A stretch of DNA of 64,000 bases from the NCBI GenBank assembly GCA_002221725.1, contig NJFT01000003.1, positions 422,908 through 486,907 on the forward strand. The letters are read 5' to 3'. A program made the translations under genes and the position numbers. The notes below the pieces were generated by a model, which ran no database searches, had not been told where the DNA came from, and was given only the letters and a program-made list of their open reading frames with translations. Every line of letters begins with the position of its first letter. Positions within the stretch are counted from its first letter, which is position 1. Shown one piece after another: positions 10,601-22,649 of the stretch. This DNA comes from Scedosporium boydii. Taxonomy: Eukaryota; Ascomycota; Sordariomycetes; Microascales; Microascaceae.

Positions 10601-13600
10601 TCTGAGCAATCATGGACTCCTGGAGAGGGGTGGGCGGCAGGATGTCTTCAATGTCATCTTCTTGTATCCCGTTTAGCTGAACGGACCTCTTCAGATGGAC
10701 TTTCAATTGCTCATATGCTTCCGACTCTCTCTGTGACTGATCAACTGATGTCGGGCCACGGTTCTGGAGCAGCTCAATGATGTCGCCAATTGTTGGACAC
10801 TTGACTATGTCGGTGATTGATAGCGTAATATCGTGGGATCTCAGCCTGGCCGCTAATTTCATGATGTCAATGCTGTCCAAGCCAAGGTTAGGAAGCGAGA
10901 GGTGGCCGAATAACTCGTCCATATCCATAGCACAAGCGTCCGCAAGTTCCCGCAATAATATCTTGCCTTCGGCGGATAGATCTCGCTGTTTTGAAAGTGA
11001 TAAGTGCGCCTTTCCACCCGTAGTATTATTGTCGAGCACCGAGGCGGCGCTCTCGGCGGGCGCGGCCCGTCGGGCTTCGGTCGCTTCATTGGAAATAGCT
11101 GCTTCCCGGTCGGCGAGTAAACGAGCGACGTTATCAAGGAAATTTTGCATCAAACCAGTTGCTTGGTTCTCATCAAATGCTTCCCCGCTAGCGACGATAG
11201 TTAAGCGGAGTTCGTTGTCTTTCAAGACGGCTTCGAAGGCCACAGGGTAGTCGGCAGTTGGTGGTTCGTCCTGTAGAATCCAGGGAGGTTGGCTGCCAAT
11301 AGTGTCGTCCGAATTATCAATTTGGAAGGCAAAGAGATTGTCAAACAACGGCTTTCCGTTGGAACACCATTTCTGAATATCTCTCAAAGAGACGTGTTGG
11401 AATGAAGACACAGAGGCGTTGAACTCGTGGCATAGCTTGACTAAGGACCTCCAGCTGACGCCGTTCGCGTATTTTACAAAGAACGGAAGGGTGTTGAAAA
11501 GAGGACCGATGGTATTTTCGACATTTTCAGCTTCAATTGCTCTACCAGAGACGATGATTCCCGTTGTGACACTGTCGTTGAAGTATCCTTGCAGCGTAGA
11601 CACCCAGAGAGCCAGAATCAAAGACTGGAAAGTGACCCCAAGAGATTTTCTCATTGCGTCCAGTGGCTCTGCACCGATGGTTTGATGGATGGAGGCGTCT
11701 GCCGTAGCCGATAAACCCTCGGCGGGAGGAAGCTCGGTCGGCGTCCATTCCTGCAGATGCCGAACCCAGAACTCCTTGCTGGAATCATGCTTCCAGAGAG
11801 GCCCCAGAGGAAGAAGCTCAGCGAACGCGGGCCCAGCACTCGGCGTCTCGTCATGATACAGGCTAGAAACAAACCGAAGGATGGCGTCGAAACTATTTCC
11901 ATCGTAGAGGCCATGGAAAATGTGAATATTGAGCTGGATACCTGCGTCGGATCTATTGATAAGGAGTTCCAGTGGGCTGATAACATGAGGCGAGTTCTTC
12001 TCGACCCAGGCGGTCCTAAGACGACGTTCTTCGAGCTGGAATTCGGCAGGAGAAAGAGACGTCTCGAGCCACTGAGGAGTTTCATGTCGCAGGGCGACCT
12101 GAGTAAAACCGTCGGGGGTCGCCACAAACGACGTTCTCAAGATCGCATGGCGACGAATGGTCTCCTTCCACGCATGCTCGAGCTTTTCAATGGACGTATC
12201 CTCGGCAATAGAAAGCTGGAAGTTATTGAAATAAACCGACCTCCTCTCAGCGACTCCGGTAAGGGCTCTTGAAATGATTCCTTCCTGGATCGCCGAGCAT
12301 GGAACGATGTACTCGATATCCTCATGCTTGATGCCGAGCTCGCGGCAGACAAGGCCACGCCAGCGGTGGTCGCAGGCTCTCATTATCTGTTTCGCTTCCG
12401 TAATTTTGCTCTTTGAAGAAATGATCGGTGCGTTCTCGAGTGCTTGGACAAGATCACCAAGGATAGGATGCCTTAGGATTAGTTCTGGCGAGGCGCCAGA
12501 GATGCCACGCTGTTTGAGGAGTCGAGAGAGTCGGGGAATGGAAATTGAGTCCACACCGAGATCGAATATGTTGGTTTCTCCGTCTATTGTGTCCTCGGCT
12601 GATCCATTGAACTCCTTAAGAATCTCTAGTACTAGAGTTCCAGTCTTGTTTAGCAATAGGTTGGCTTGCGTGTTCGACGATGAAGAAAGCTTCGACAGGT
12701 CTTGCGGGGAAAGATTCTTGAAAAAGGCCCTCAATTCCTTCACTTCCGCTTTATTGTTGCGGGACAGCGGGATGTATGGCAAGGCAATGATATAAGTAGG
12801 GACCATGTAGCCAGGAAGACGAGCCTTGCATGCATCTCTCGCGTTGCTGCAAGCTGTGCGGCTCTCCGTCTCTTCAAGAATCCTGAGGCCTGTCGCCGGC
12901 TCCTCATCGCTATTTCGTAGGGGGACAATAAATGATATGAGAAGGTCCTTGCCGGTTTTGCTATTCTTTGACACGATTGTTGCTACGTCTCGGATCCCAG
13001 GGACTCCAGATCTGATAGCATGATCAATCTCGCCCAGTTGAAGACGCTGTCCACGTAGCTTAACCTGATCGTCGGCCCGCCCAAGGAAGTCAAACGAGCC
13101 ATCATGAAGTAATCTGACCAAGTCACCAGTGCGATATACCCTCTCTCCGAAGACTTTCAGCACAGGGAATCGCTCTTCAGTCAGCTGTGGACGGTTGAGA
13201 TAGCCTTTGCCGACAAGCTTGCCCGAGACGCAGAGCTCGCCGACGCCACCCTTTGGCACGAGTACCTCAGTCCCTTGGCGGAAGACATACGTCCCCACGT
13301 TGGGGAATTGTCGTCCGATATTTACCGGCCGCCCATTAGAAGGAACCTGCTGCCTCATCGTGACTCCGATGGTCGCTTCGGTAGGGCCATAGGCGTTATA
13401 AATCACTCCCTTTGGGCCCCAGGCATCGAGAATATCCTGCTTGAGTTGCTCGCCTCCGGTGATGAATACGCCCTTCCATAAAGATGGAACCTTTTCTGGA
13501 CGGACGAGAGACGCCAAACTGGGAGTAAGGTCAATGTGGGTGATTCGCAGCTTGCTGATTGTTCCCTCAAGGTCGTCGAGAATGAGATCGCGAGGAGCAG

Positions 13601-16600
13601 AAACCAACGTTATTCCCACAGACCAACTCCAATACTGTTCCAGTACGGAAACGTCAAAATGAAGGGATGCAAACTGAAGCCATCTTGAATCATCATCCCA
13701 ATGGCCTCTGAAGAGGCTTTGGAAGGCCAACATGGCTTGGACAGTGTTCTCGTGCGTGATCTCACAGCCTTTTGGCTCTCCAGTAGTTCCAGATGTATAA
13801 AGACAATAGCAAGTAGTGTCTGGTGAGATAAAAGGAGGCTCGAAATCCGATGTCGGCTCCCCAGCGATGGATTCTTCATTGACCTCCACCACAAGGGTCG
13901 CCGGCTCGATATCAAGCTCGGTCGCATACCGCACGAGAAGTGCCGCTGCCTTAGAGTCCCGGAGAATAAATTCTTTCCGAGCAATGGGAGCTGACGGATC
14001 CAGGGCCAAGAAGGTGCAGCCTGCCTTTAAGATACCGAGAATGGAGAAATAGGCTTCGGGACATTTGTCAAAGTGAATCGCGACAATCGATCCTGGGGTT
14101 ACGTGGCGCGACAGAAGGGCAGCAACTCTATTTCCGACGCTGTTGAACTCGGAAAATGTCCATGTTTGCGATACAGCCTCTCCATCAGCGAATCCACTCA
14201 CGAATTCAAGAGCGACTTTGTCTGGTCGCCTCATGACCTGGGCCTCGAACAATTGGTGAAGCAGTGAGGCATTAGTGGGCAATTCTACGCTCTGCGCGGG
14301 AGCGAGAGATGCCAATTGAGGCTCGTTTGGCCAGAGCTCATCCGCGTTTCCTTGGGGCTCGAGGATAAGGTGACGCAGCGCAGCGTCCAGTTGGCGAAGC
14401 ATCGTAGAAGCTTGTTCCTGGGGCAGAATATCCGTCTTGAAAGTAATTCGGAAGCTCACGGCGGAGTTGTCGTGAGACTCGATTTCAATTGACACAGGAT
14501 AATTGACAATGCCTTCATCCTGCTCAACCGTCCAAGGCCTTGGAACGTGGTCTAAAGAGCTCCTTTGGTAAACCAGTAAGGTGTCAAACAGGGAGCGTCC
14601 TGGATGTCCAAGCCACCGCTGGACGTCAGCGAGCCGAGAGAATTGATGTTCATAGAGATCCCTGTTCATGGCCATCATTAAGTCCAACAGCTCCCTGTTA
14701 GACAGGCTGTTCTTGGCAATGACAGGCACAGTTGTGATGCAAGGAAAAGCTGCCTTTTGCATCGAATCGGTCACTCTTCCAGCCATGACTGTCCCGAAAA
14801 TGACAACCTCTTCGCCAATATAGGAGGACAGCACTCGGGTCCATGCCGCCTGAAGAGCAGCCTGGACGGAGACGTTGGCAGTCTGACAGGCGTGGGCGAT
14901 GTCCTTGAAAGAGAGGGATGACTTGTACGAATAGCTCTGTAAATGACCCCGTTCTACCCGAAGAGGCGTCATCACAGGGAATGGGTTCACGACGGCCTTG
15001 TCGGATAATTGATTCCAGAATATCTCAGACTTCTTCTGGTTGTCTCTGGAAACAAGGCCTAAGAGGCTGCCAACAGTTTTCTCCAGTGGAACCGATTCGA
15101 AAGCATGGCCGCCATCGATACAACGGGCAAGACCTCCCAGGATAATCTCAAGAGAATGAGCATCATAAAGCGCATGGTGAATGACCACGTGCATAGATAT
15201 CCGGCCATCATTCTCAATCAGGGCAACCCTCCACGGAGGTTCATGCAGAGAACCAAGTACTTCCTGCGCCATATCAAGCCTCCACTTCGCAACGCTCAAT
15301 TTCAAGCCAGGCTGAATCACTGAGACTGGCAATTGAATAGAGTGAGGGGAGTACTTAATCATGGAGTACGTGATATCGGGGTAGTCAGAGTTGTCAGTCG
15401 AAATGAACCCGACCCTGAGCATCGCATGCGCTTGGAACACACCCTCCCATGCAGAGAGCGCCTCCGTAAGCAATAATCCGTTCTCCAGCTCTAGGTGAAG
15501 ATAGTTAAAGTATTCTCGGCCTTGTGACTGCACAAATTCGGTCAACATGGCAATCTGCATCGGAGTGCATGGGAGAATGGATTCAAAGGCCCTGCCGACC
15601 AAGGACATGGTCAGGCTGGCTTTCCTCTGGAACTCCGAGATGTCTAAAATGTCCGCAGGGGCGAAGGCAGTGCTAGATTTTTGCCGAAGCTTCGCAGCCA
15701 GGCTTCCGCAGCTGGGATGGTTCAGAATGTCCGTCGCTGTCACGTTGAGACCTTTGCGCCTGAGCAGCGATGCGAGCTGAACCGCATTAATGCTATCCAG
15801 TCCAAGTTGGAATATGGTCGTCTTCTTGCCAATCGCTTTTTCATTGACAGAGGACAATGTTGAAAATGCCTCCCTTATTAGAAGCTCCGCGTCTGACCAC
15901 GTATCGTCATGGCTACTGTTAGCCAGCGCTGAACGATCAATAGGCGATGTGGATCGTTTGACGGTAAGATGATCGAGACCGTTTCGGGTGTGGAGCGGTA
16001 AGTCCTGCCGTCGTCGAAGAGCTGAGGATGGGAATTGAGTCAAGAAAGATGCCAGATAATCAAGAGCATCTCCGACCGCAGCCATGAAAATCGGCGTGTA
16101 ATGGGAGCTTGGAGACATCTGTTAGTCGTAGCCTATGTTTAACTGTGACAGTTTCAGATAACACTTACCCATCATAGTGCAGAGTGACATTTACTTCATT
16201 TGCAGTCGTGTCTGGGATGATCTCACACACGAGAGGGACATCCATGCCACCAACATCCGATACCAGCTCCCAGATGTTCTCGTCCAAGCGTTGCTGAGCA
16301 GGCTGGAGTAGAAGAAGGCTGTTGAAAAGTCCGTGGCGTTGCCCGAGCAGCTTCTGTATCCGACGGAGTGGTATGAACTGATACCTCATCAATTCGGGAT
16401 TGCTCCGGTGTAGATGTCGGAAGAGGCCAGAAGCTTGATCGTGGGGAAAGAGGTCCACTCTGATGGGGATGGTATTGAAGCACGGAGCAACAAGACGGTC
16501 TATTCCATCCACTGGGACAGTTCGGCCGTTCATAACGTTGCCAAAGCAGACGTCCTCAAACTCGGTTATGATGGACAACACATTCGCCCAGACTCCCTGG

Positions 16601-19600
16601 AAAACGGATAGGACGGAAACATTAAGCGAGTGTGATCGAGCTTCGAGTGTATCCAGTGGCAAATCAAGTCGTAAACTCAGCGTGTGTGCTGTCGGTCCCC
16701 CATCCGAGATTTCATTGCAAGAGAAGGTGGCTGGTTGGAAGTTTCGGAATTGATCATTCCAAAATCCATCCGTATTAGCAGGCAAAGTAAGCGCCTCTCG
16801 GAGGAAAGAGTCATATGAGATCGCAGGACACAAGACTTCACCACCTGCCAATTGCTCAATCTCTCGTAGAAGTGTGGACATAGCTACTCCATCGTATATA
16901 GCGTGGTGGCAGAAAAAGCAGAGGTAGGGGAAGTCATCCTGGAAAATGACCTCGAGGGCGAAAGGAGGCGTCATGGTGTCTGCAGGCGAATCCACCACCG
17001 CCCTCAGGTGTTCCAAGCATTCGTCGACAGTGCTGGAGGAGCGCGTGGATGTCCGCCATCTCGGCTGAGACATCTTCAATACCACCTGAACGAAGGCATG
17101 GTCCGGGTCATCGGTTGACATAAAGCATGTCCTGAGAATTGCATGCCTGGCACACATTGCTTTCCAATAACTTTTCATCGCATGTGGGGGTATCTTCAGA
17201 CGAAGCACCATGCTGTTGTAGTAAACGCCATCAAGCGTGGATGCCAGCATAGCCTCTTGTAAAGCAGTGCATGGAAGGATGGATTCTATGTCGAGATTCG
17301 CTTCTCTGAATTTGGCGGATATCGATTCGGTAATTGTATTGGCAGGCATCCACGCGACTTCTGTCGTCGCACACTCCTGAGTTTCGTTCGCGCTAGGCTC
17401 ATCCAGGAGAATTCTTGTCAATTGAGCAATAGATGGGTTCTGCAGGATTGCAGATATGGCCACTCTTCGCTGCAGGACATCCGACAGAGACTTGGCAACC
17501 GAGATGGCGGTAATAGAATCCAAACTGAGAGACGCGAGTGGAGTCCACCTGCCGAGAAGAGATCGCTCAACCTTGAGTGCTCTGGAGACAGCATCCGCGA
17601 TGAGTGCCTCGTTGGCGGTCAGTTCGCTCGGCCCATCCGCAGTTCTCCATGCAAGAGGCGACATTTCCTCCAATGACTCTAGACTGAGTGCTTGGAACGC
17701 GGCCGCCAGCTCCCTCTTGCCTACCTTACCGCTCGGTATTGTGGGAATGACAGAGATCGGGATCAAATAAGACGGAACCATGTAAGCTGGAAGTGAAGAC
17801 TCCAATGCCGCAAATAGGGACCTTTGGTGCTCCTTATCTTCGCTGGAAAGCTCCAAAACACGAAATTGGGATCCTGAAATAGGTGCCTTGACGTAAAACG
17901 CCACCAATTGCTTCGATGCGCCCGAGCTGCGTGACATTGGGAGAATAGCAGAAGACGAAACAAACCCGGTTTGCGAGAGTATGCCTGAGATTTCCCCGAC
18001 GTCGATTCGTTGTCCACGCAGTTTCACCTGGTCATCCAGACGACCCAGGATTAAAAGTGAGCCATCTGGAAGCATCCTACCTAGATCCCCTGAACGATAA
18101 AGCATCCCAAAGCTCGGGTGCGAGATGAACTTGGCTGCTGTGAGGGTCAGGTCGTTGAGGTACCCCTGAGCAATCTGATCACCTCCGAAACAAAGTTCCC
18201 CAACGGTACCAACCGGGACAGGCTCGAGGCTCTCTGGATAGAAGACAAAGGTCGATGTATTGTCGAACGCAAAACCGAGATGTTCAATGTGGTCTCCATC
18301 AGACATCTTTTTAACCGTACAAATATTCGTAGTCTCGCTTGGGCCATAACCTATTGCAACATGAGTAAGCCATTGGATTGAAAGATCTTGTGAAGGGAAA
18401 ACAAGGATCACCTACCTTGGTATAAAACTCCCTTCCACTCACGAAAGACAGCTTGTGTCATGGGTTCACCCGCAGTTACGAGGAATTGAACGTTCGGAAC
18501 CGCATCCCGTTTGACCAATGATGCGACTGTCGGCGTCATGCTCAAGTGCGTAATGTCGAGAACCCGGATAGCGTGCTCCAAATCCTCGAACAAAACATCG
18601 TTGGTCGCGGAGCAAAGACACATTCCAGACTTCCATGCGAAGAAAATCTCGAAAACAGACACGTCGAACGCCTGCGAGCATGACTGAAGAAGCCTGGACG
18701 ACTCCCCGACAGGATAGAGCCTTTCAAGAATATCCAGGTGACTGACGATGTTCAATGTCGTGAGGACAACGCCTTTGGGAGTTCCTGTAGTTCCAGAAGT
18801 ATAAATCACATATGCGGGACGGCTGCCATCGATGGGTCTCTTAACATTATCTCTCGGGAACGTCCCAATATCTGCCTGCTGTACATTAAAAACGATATTC
18901 TCATGTTCCGGTTGGAGTGTAGGGTAGGAGACGTCGTCGGTGAGGCATATTGAGGCTTGAGATTGTTCAAGGATGGCATGAATACGTTTGACCGGGGTTG
19001 AGGGTAAAACAGGAAGATATGGCCGACCGGCCTTTAGTATGCCTAGTACCGATGCGTAAAAGAGAGCAGATTTGTCCATGATAATTGCGGCAACGGAATC
19101 TTGGCCATCCGGATCAACGTGACGGATCCAGTTTGCAATCTGATTCGCAAGGCTATTGAGCTCCCCAAAGGATAATGTCTCCACGTCAGACGGGGCCTGG
19201 TCACTCGATATTGACCGAGCAAAGTAAACGGCCTTTTTATTCGGCGTTTTTTCTGCAGTCGCCTCAACGACGCCGGCAAGGTCTTGACTTCCAGCATAGC
19301 GCTGGACTTGGGGATTGTGAATGGAGAGAAGATCAGCAGTGAAACAGTCCCTAACTAAGGTGAGCGACACGCTCGTGTCTCGGATAAGGCACCGAACGGT
19401 CTGGTCGAGCTCACGGACAAATATTTCTGCTAGTGCTGGCTCAAACACATGGGGATGGTACGTAAGTTGGACGCTGTAACCATCAGAGTGCGGCTCAACT
19501 TCGATGAGAATGGGCGTTTCCAGCATGTCTGTATGAGAAAGTTGCTTCACAGCGTTCTCATCTGCCGAGTTGCTCTCTAATGACTCCTGGAACACAAACA

Positions 19601-22600
19601 GAACGTCATACAGGCTCTGTTTCCCAGTCAAGGTTGTCAACTTCTTGATCTCGGCGAGCGGGAGCAATGCATGCTGGATGATAGAGCGGTTGCTAGCTTG
19701 CACGAATTTGAGCAGGTCCCGCACCGTGGCGGCATTAGCAAGGTTGGCTCGTAGAGGCATTGACGCAATGCAGGGCCCAATGATGCGTTCCACCTCCGGA
19801 AGGCCAATGGTCCTGCCAGAAGTCACCGAGCCGATAACAACATCTGCAGACCCGATGACAGCGGACCATAGCCAAAGCAAGGCAGCCTGGAAGAGAACTT
19901 GAGGGCTGCACCCAAGATCTTTTGCGACGGCCATGACCGCGTCCCTGTTCACGTCTAGATTTGCCCTTGAGATGAGAACTGAAGTGTCTGATTCTGGGAC
20001 GCGTCCTGAAAGCTTCGGCAGTGGTGTTTTCTCCCAACCTGTAAGCTGCTCCGCCCAGAACCGCTTGGACACTTCGTAGTCTTTCTCCAGTATGTTGTGG
20101 GTAAAAGCTACCATATTAGAAAACTGAGGACGGGGACTGAGATCCCTTCCTTGAAGCAGGGACGCCCAGTCCGACAACAACATGTCGAAGGACCATCCGT
20201 CATAAATACTATGATGTAAATGCAAAAGGGCTCTCGGGGCATAGTCGCTGTTACCCAGAATCTGGAGTCTAAGAGGCCGAATGAAATCCAGATCCTCGCG
20301 AAGCTCGAAATTCGGCTCGAAATTATCCACGATTACCACTTGGGAGTCTTGCAGACCCTTGAAAACGACCTGCAAGAACTCTCCATTGTGATGTATAAAC
20401 CCAGTTCGAAGTATTTCATTCGCGGCCGACAGCTTAAGAAATTCAGTGGCAACGTCGATCGGCCGCATCGATTCTGGGAAACCCAGTTCGACCACATTGC
20501 AATACATCGTCGAGTTAAAGCTCGTCTCAACCAGCATCGAGGATTGGAGATCAGTACAAGGTAGAATTGAAACGACCTCGTCCCGTAGTTGTTGCAGGAT
20601 GATATGATTCTCGATGATTGTAGAGATATCTTTGTAAAGAGAGCTCGGGGCCGGAAGAGAGCTTCCTCTAGTCATGCCAGTGACCGATGGGTCAATGTTG
20701 GCGGACGCAATGCGGCAGATATCCTCAGCGGTTCTAGCTTTGAGAATCTCGTTCGCCGTGATGGTAACATTTTCTTTGCGGAGTCGCGATGCGAGTCTTA
20801 TTGCGCCAAGGGAATCGAGACCAGCAGATGCAAGAACAGTTTTCGGTCCGATCTCGATGAAGACAATGGCAGCAATGGCCGATAGTATCTGTTTTGATAA
20901 TTCTGAGCTCGCCTCCTCAGTACCTTCGCCATTGCTTTGGCCTTCCGCAATTGACCTTAGATACTCTGCTTTCAAATGCTTGCGGTCGACCTTGCCCGAC
21001 TGGAGGCGGGGAAAGTGATGCATGATAACAACATCGCCGGGAACCATGAAAGCGGGCAGCCACTCGGAACACTTTTGCGTAATAGCAGCTTCAGTAGCTG
21101 GAATGTCCTCGCCGAGATCCACTGCAGAAAACAGAACGAGGATGTTATTGATAACGGCTGCCACAGCGCCGTGACACCCTTGGACCCGCAGGGCAGCATG
21201 CTCGACTTCACCGAGCTCAATACGCTGGCCCCTGAGTTTCACTTGGCCCTCTGACATGCGTCCAAGGCATTCAAGGATGCCATCGTCGCGGACCCTAGCC
21301 AAATCTCCAGTCCGGTACACGGGCCCGAATGGTGAGTCGATAAACGCAGAGGTTGTCTGCTCTGGCCGGTTGAGATACCCCACTGCATTCTGATAGCCAC
21401 CAACTACCAGCTCGCCTATTTCTCCAACTGGAACGACGGCGAAGGAAGAAGGGTCCTTATGGTCATAGTTTGATGATATGACGAAACAGGACACTGTATC
21501 AAGAGGGATGCCAATCTGGTTTGCTGAGGAGCCAGCCTGCATCGCTGGGACGAGAGTGCTGATAAAGTCATTCTTGTTAGCCTTCAGATACAGTAAACGA
21601 TTAGGATATCGTTGGAGAAGACTTGCCAGTGGATCGCGGCCTCTGTTGGTCCGTACATTGCCCACAGCATCGTCTCAGTTTCCGATGTGCCCCCGAATTC
21701 ATTGATGACGGGTTCGCTTAGCATCTCTCCGATAGTTAAGAGAAGCTTCAGCCCGGGAGCATTCCCCCGCTTGCGTAATAAGCTCCCAGCAACGGTCGGG
21801 GTAAGCTCGCAAGCGTCCACCTCAAGGCTCCTGATGACAGCGGGAAGGTCATCAAGCATGGCCTCCCTACTGCAACTAACAAGTGTAGATCCGCGGAACA
21901 GCGGGAAAAAGATTTCGAATACAGAGACATCGAAAGTCGGCGCAGCAAACTGCAAGAAACGCAGAAACGATGGTATATGCCTATCATGTGCCAGGAGACT
22001 CTGAGTGGCCGCCTGATGAGACACGCCGACACCCTTAGGAGTGCCGGTGGAACCAGACGTGTACATGACATACGCGAGGTTCTTTTCATTAACCGCGATT
22101 GGGGTATCTATATGAAAGGGATATGAACATTCACGCACGCCAGGAGAGTTGAACTCGCTGCCAACCACGGCATCTTCATCATCCAGCACCAGAACTTTTA
22201 TACCATCTAGCCCAGTCGGTAGGAGAGGTTCTAGTTCCTTGGTAGTGATAAGGACTTTCGCTTTAACATCGTCAAGAATGAAGCGCACTCTTTCCGAGGG
22301 TGCGTCGAGGTTTAGTGGGCAGAATGCACCACCGGCTTTAAGGATGGCCAGAAGGGATATGTACAGTTCGGGGGATTGACGAAGAAGAACAGGAACGATA
22401 AAGTCAGCGCCAAGACAGGAAGGAATGTAGAGGTGATGTCGGATCTTTGCGGCCAAGGAGTCGGACTCTGCATGGAGCTCGGCGTATGAAAGGGACACAC
22501 GTAAACTGCTAGCTAGTAGCGCGTCGATTGCTGGGTTGGCACTAGTAGACGTCGAGGAGACGAGATGGTGGAGGAGGCTGGGACCTGGAAGCTTCACAGG

Positions 22601-22630
22601 CTCCGGGTTGATGATTGAAAGCGATGACAT
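7611..22630 (-). CDS. sidC: Ferrichrome/ferricrocin-type siderophore synthetase (NRPS, SidC family)
   Basis: Five exons join cleanly: 22630-21627, 21558-18416, 18350-16169, 16107-7803 and 7745-7611, giving about 4,922 residues. Domains with landmarks: A1 (YTSGSTG core, SGKVDRK end at ~520), T1 Ser584, C1 HHSIYDG 783-789; A2 core ~1255, T2 Ser1661, C2 HHAIYDG 1864-1870; T3 Ser2215, C3 HHALYDA 2420-2426; A3 core ~2883, T4 ~3296, C4 FHGLYDG ~3505; T5 ~3856, C5 AHALYDG ~4063; T6 ~4418, C6 HHALYDA ~4621. The three A domains plus extra T-C pairs at the end fit fungal synthetases that iteratively use N5-acyl-N5-hydroxyornithine to build cyclic hexapeptides of the ferrichrome class. All T serines and the second motif His of every C domain are kept. 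The partner sidA lies divergently 7.4 kb away. Exact peptide and acyl group cannot be read. Length is close to known SidC/Sib1 enzymes. Confidence 0.95.
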
Positions 22631-22649
22631 TGCTGCTAAAAGTCTTCAT
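22542..22649 (-). promoter_or_regulatory. Overlapping upstream ORF at the sidC start
   Basis: An ATG at 22649-22647 lies 19 nt before the sidC ATG and in another frame. It opens a 36-codon frame ending at 22542, inside the first sidC exon. Its context (C at -3) is weaker than that of the sidC ATG (G at -3), so leaky scanning would be expected. A dampening effect on translation is an inference. Confidence 0.35.
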
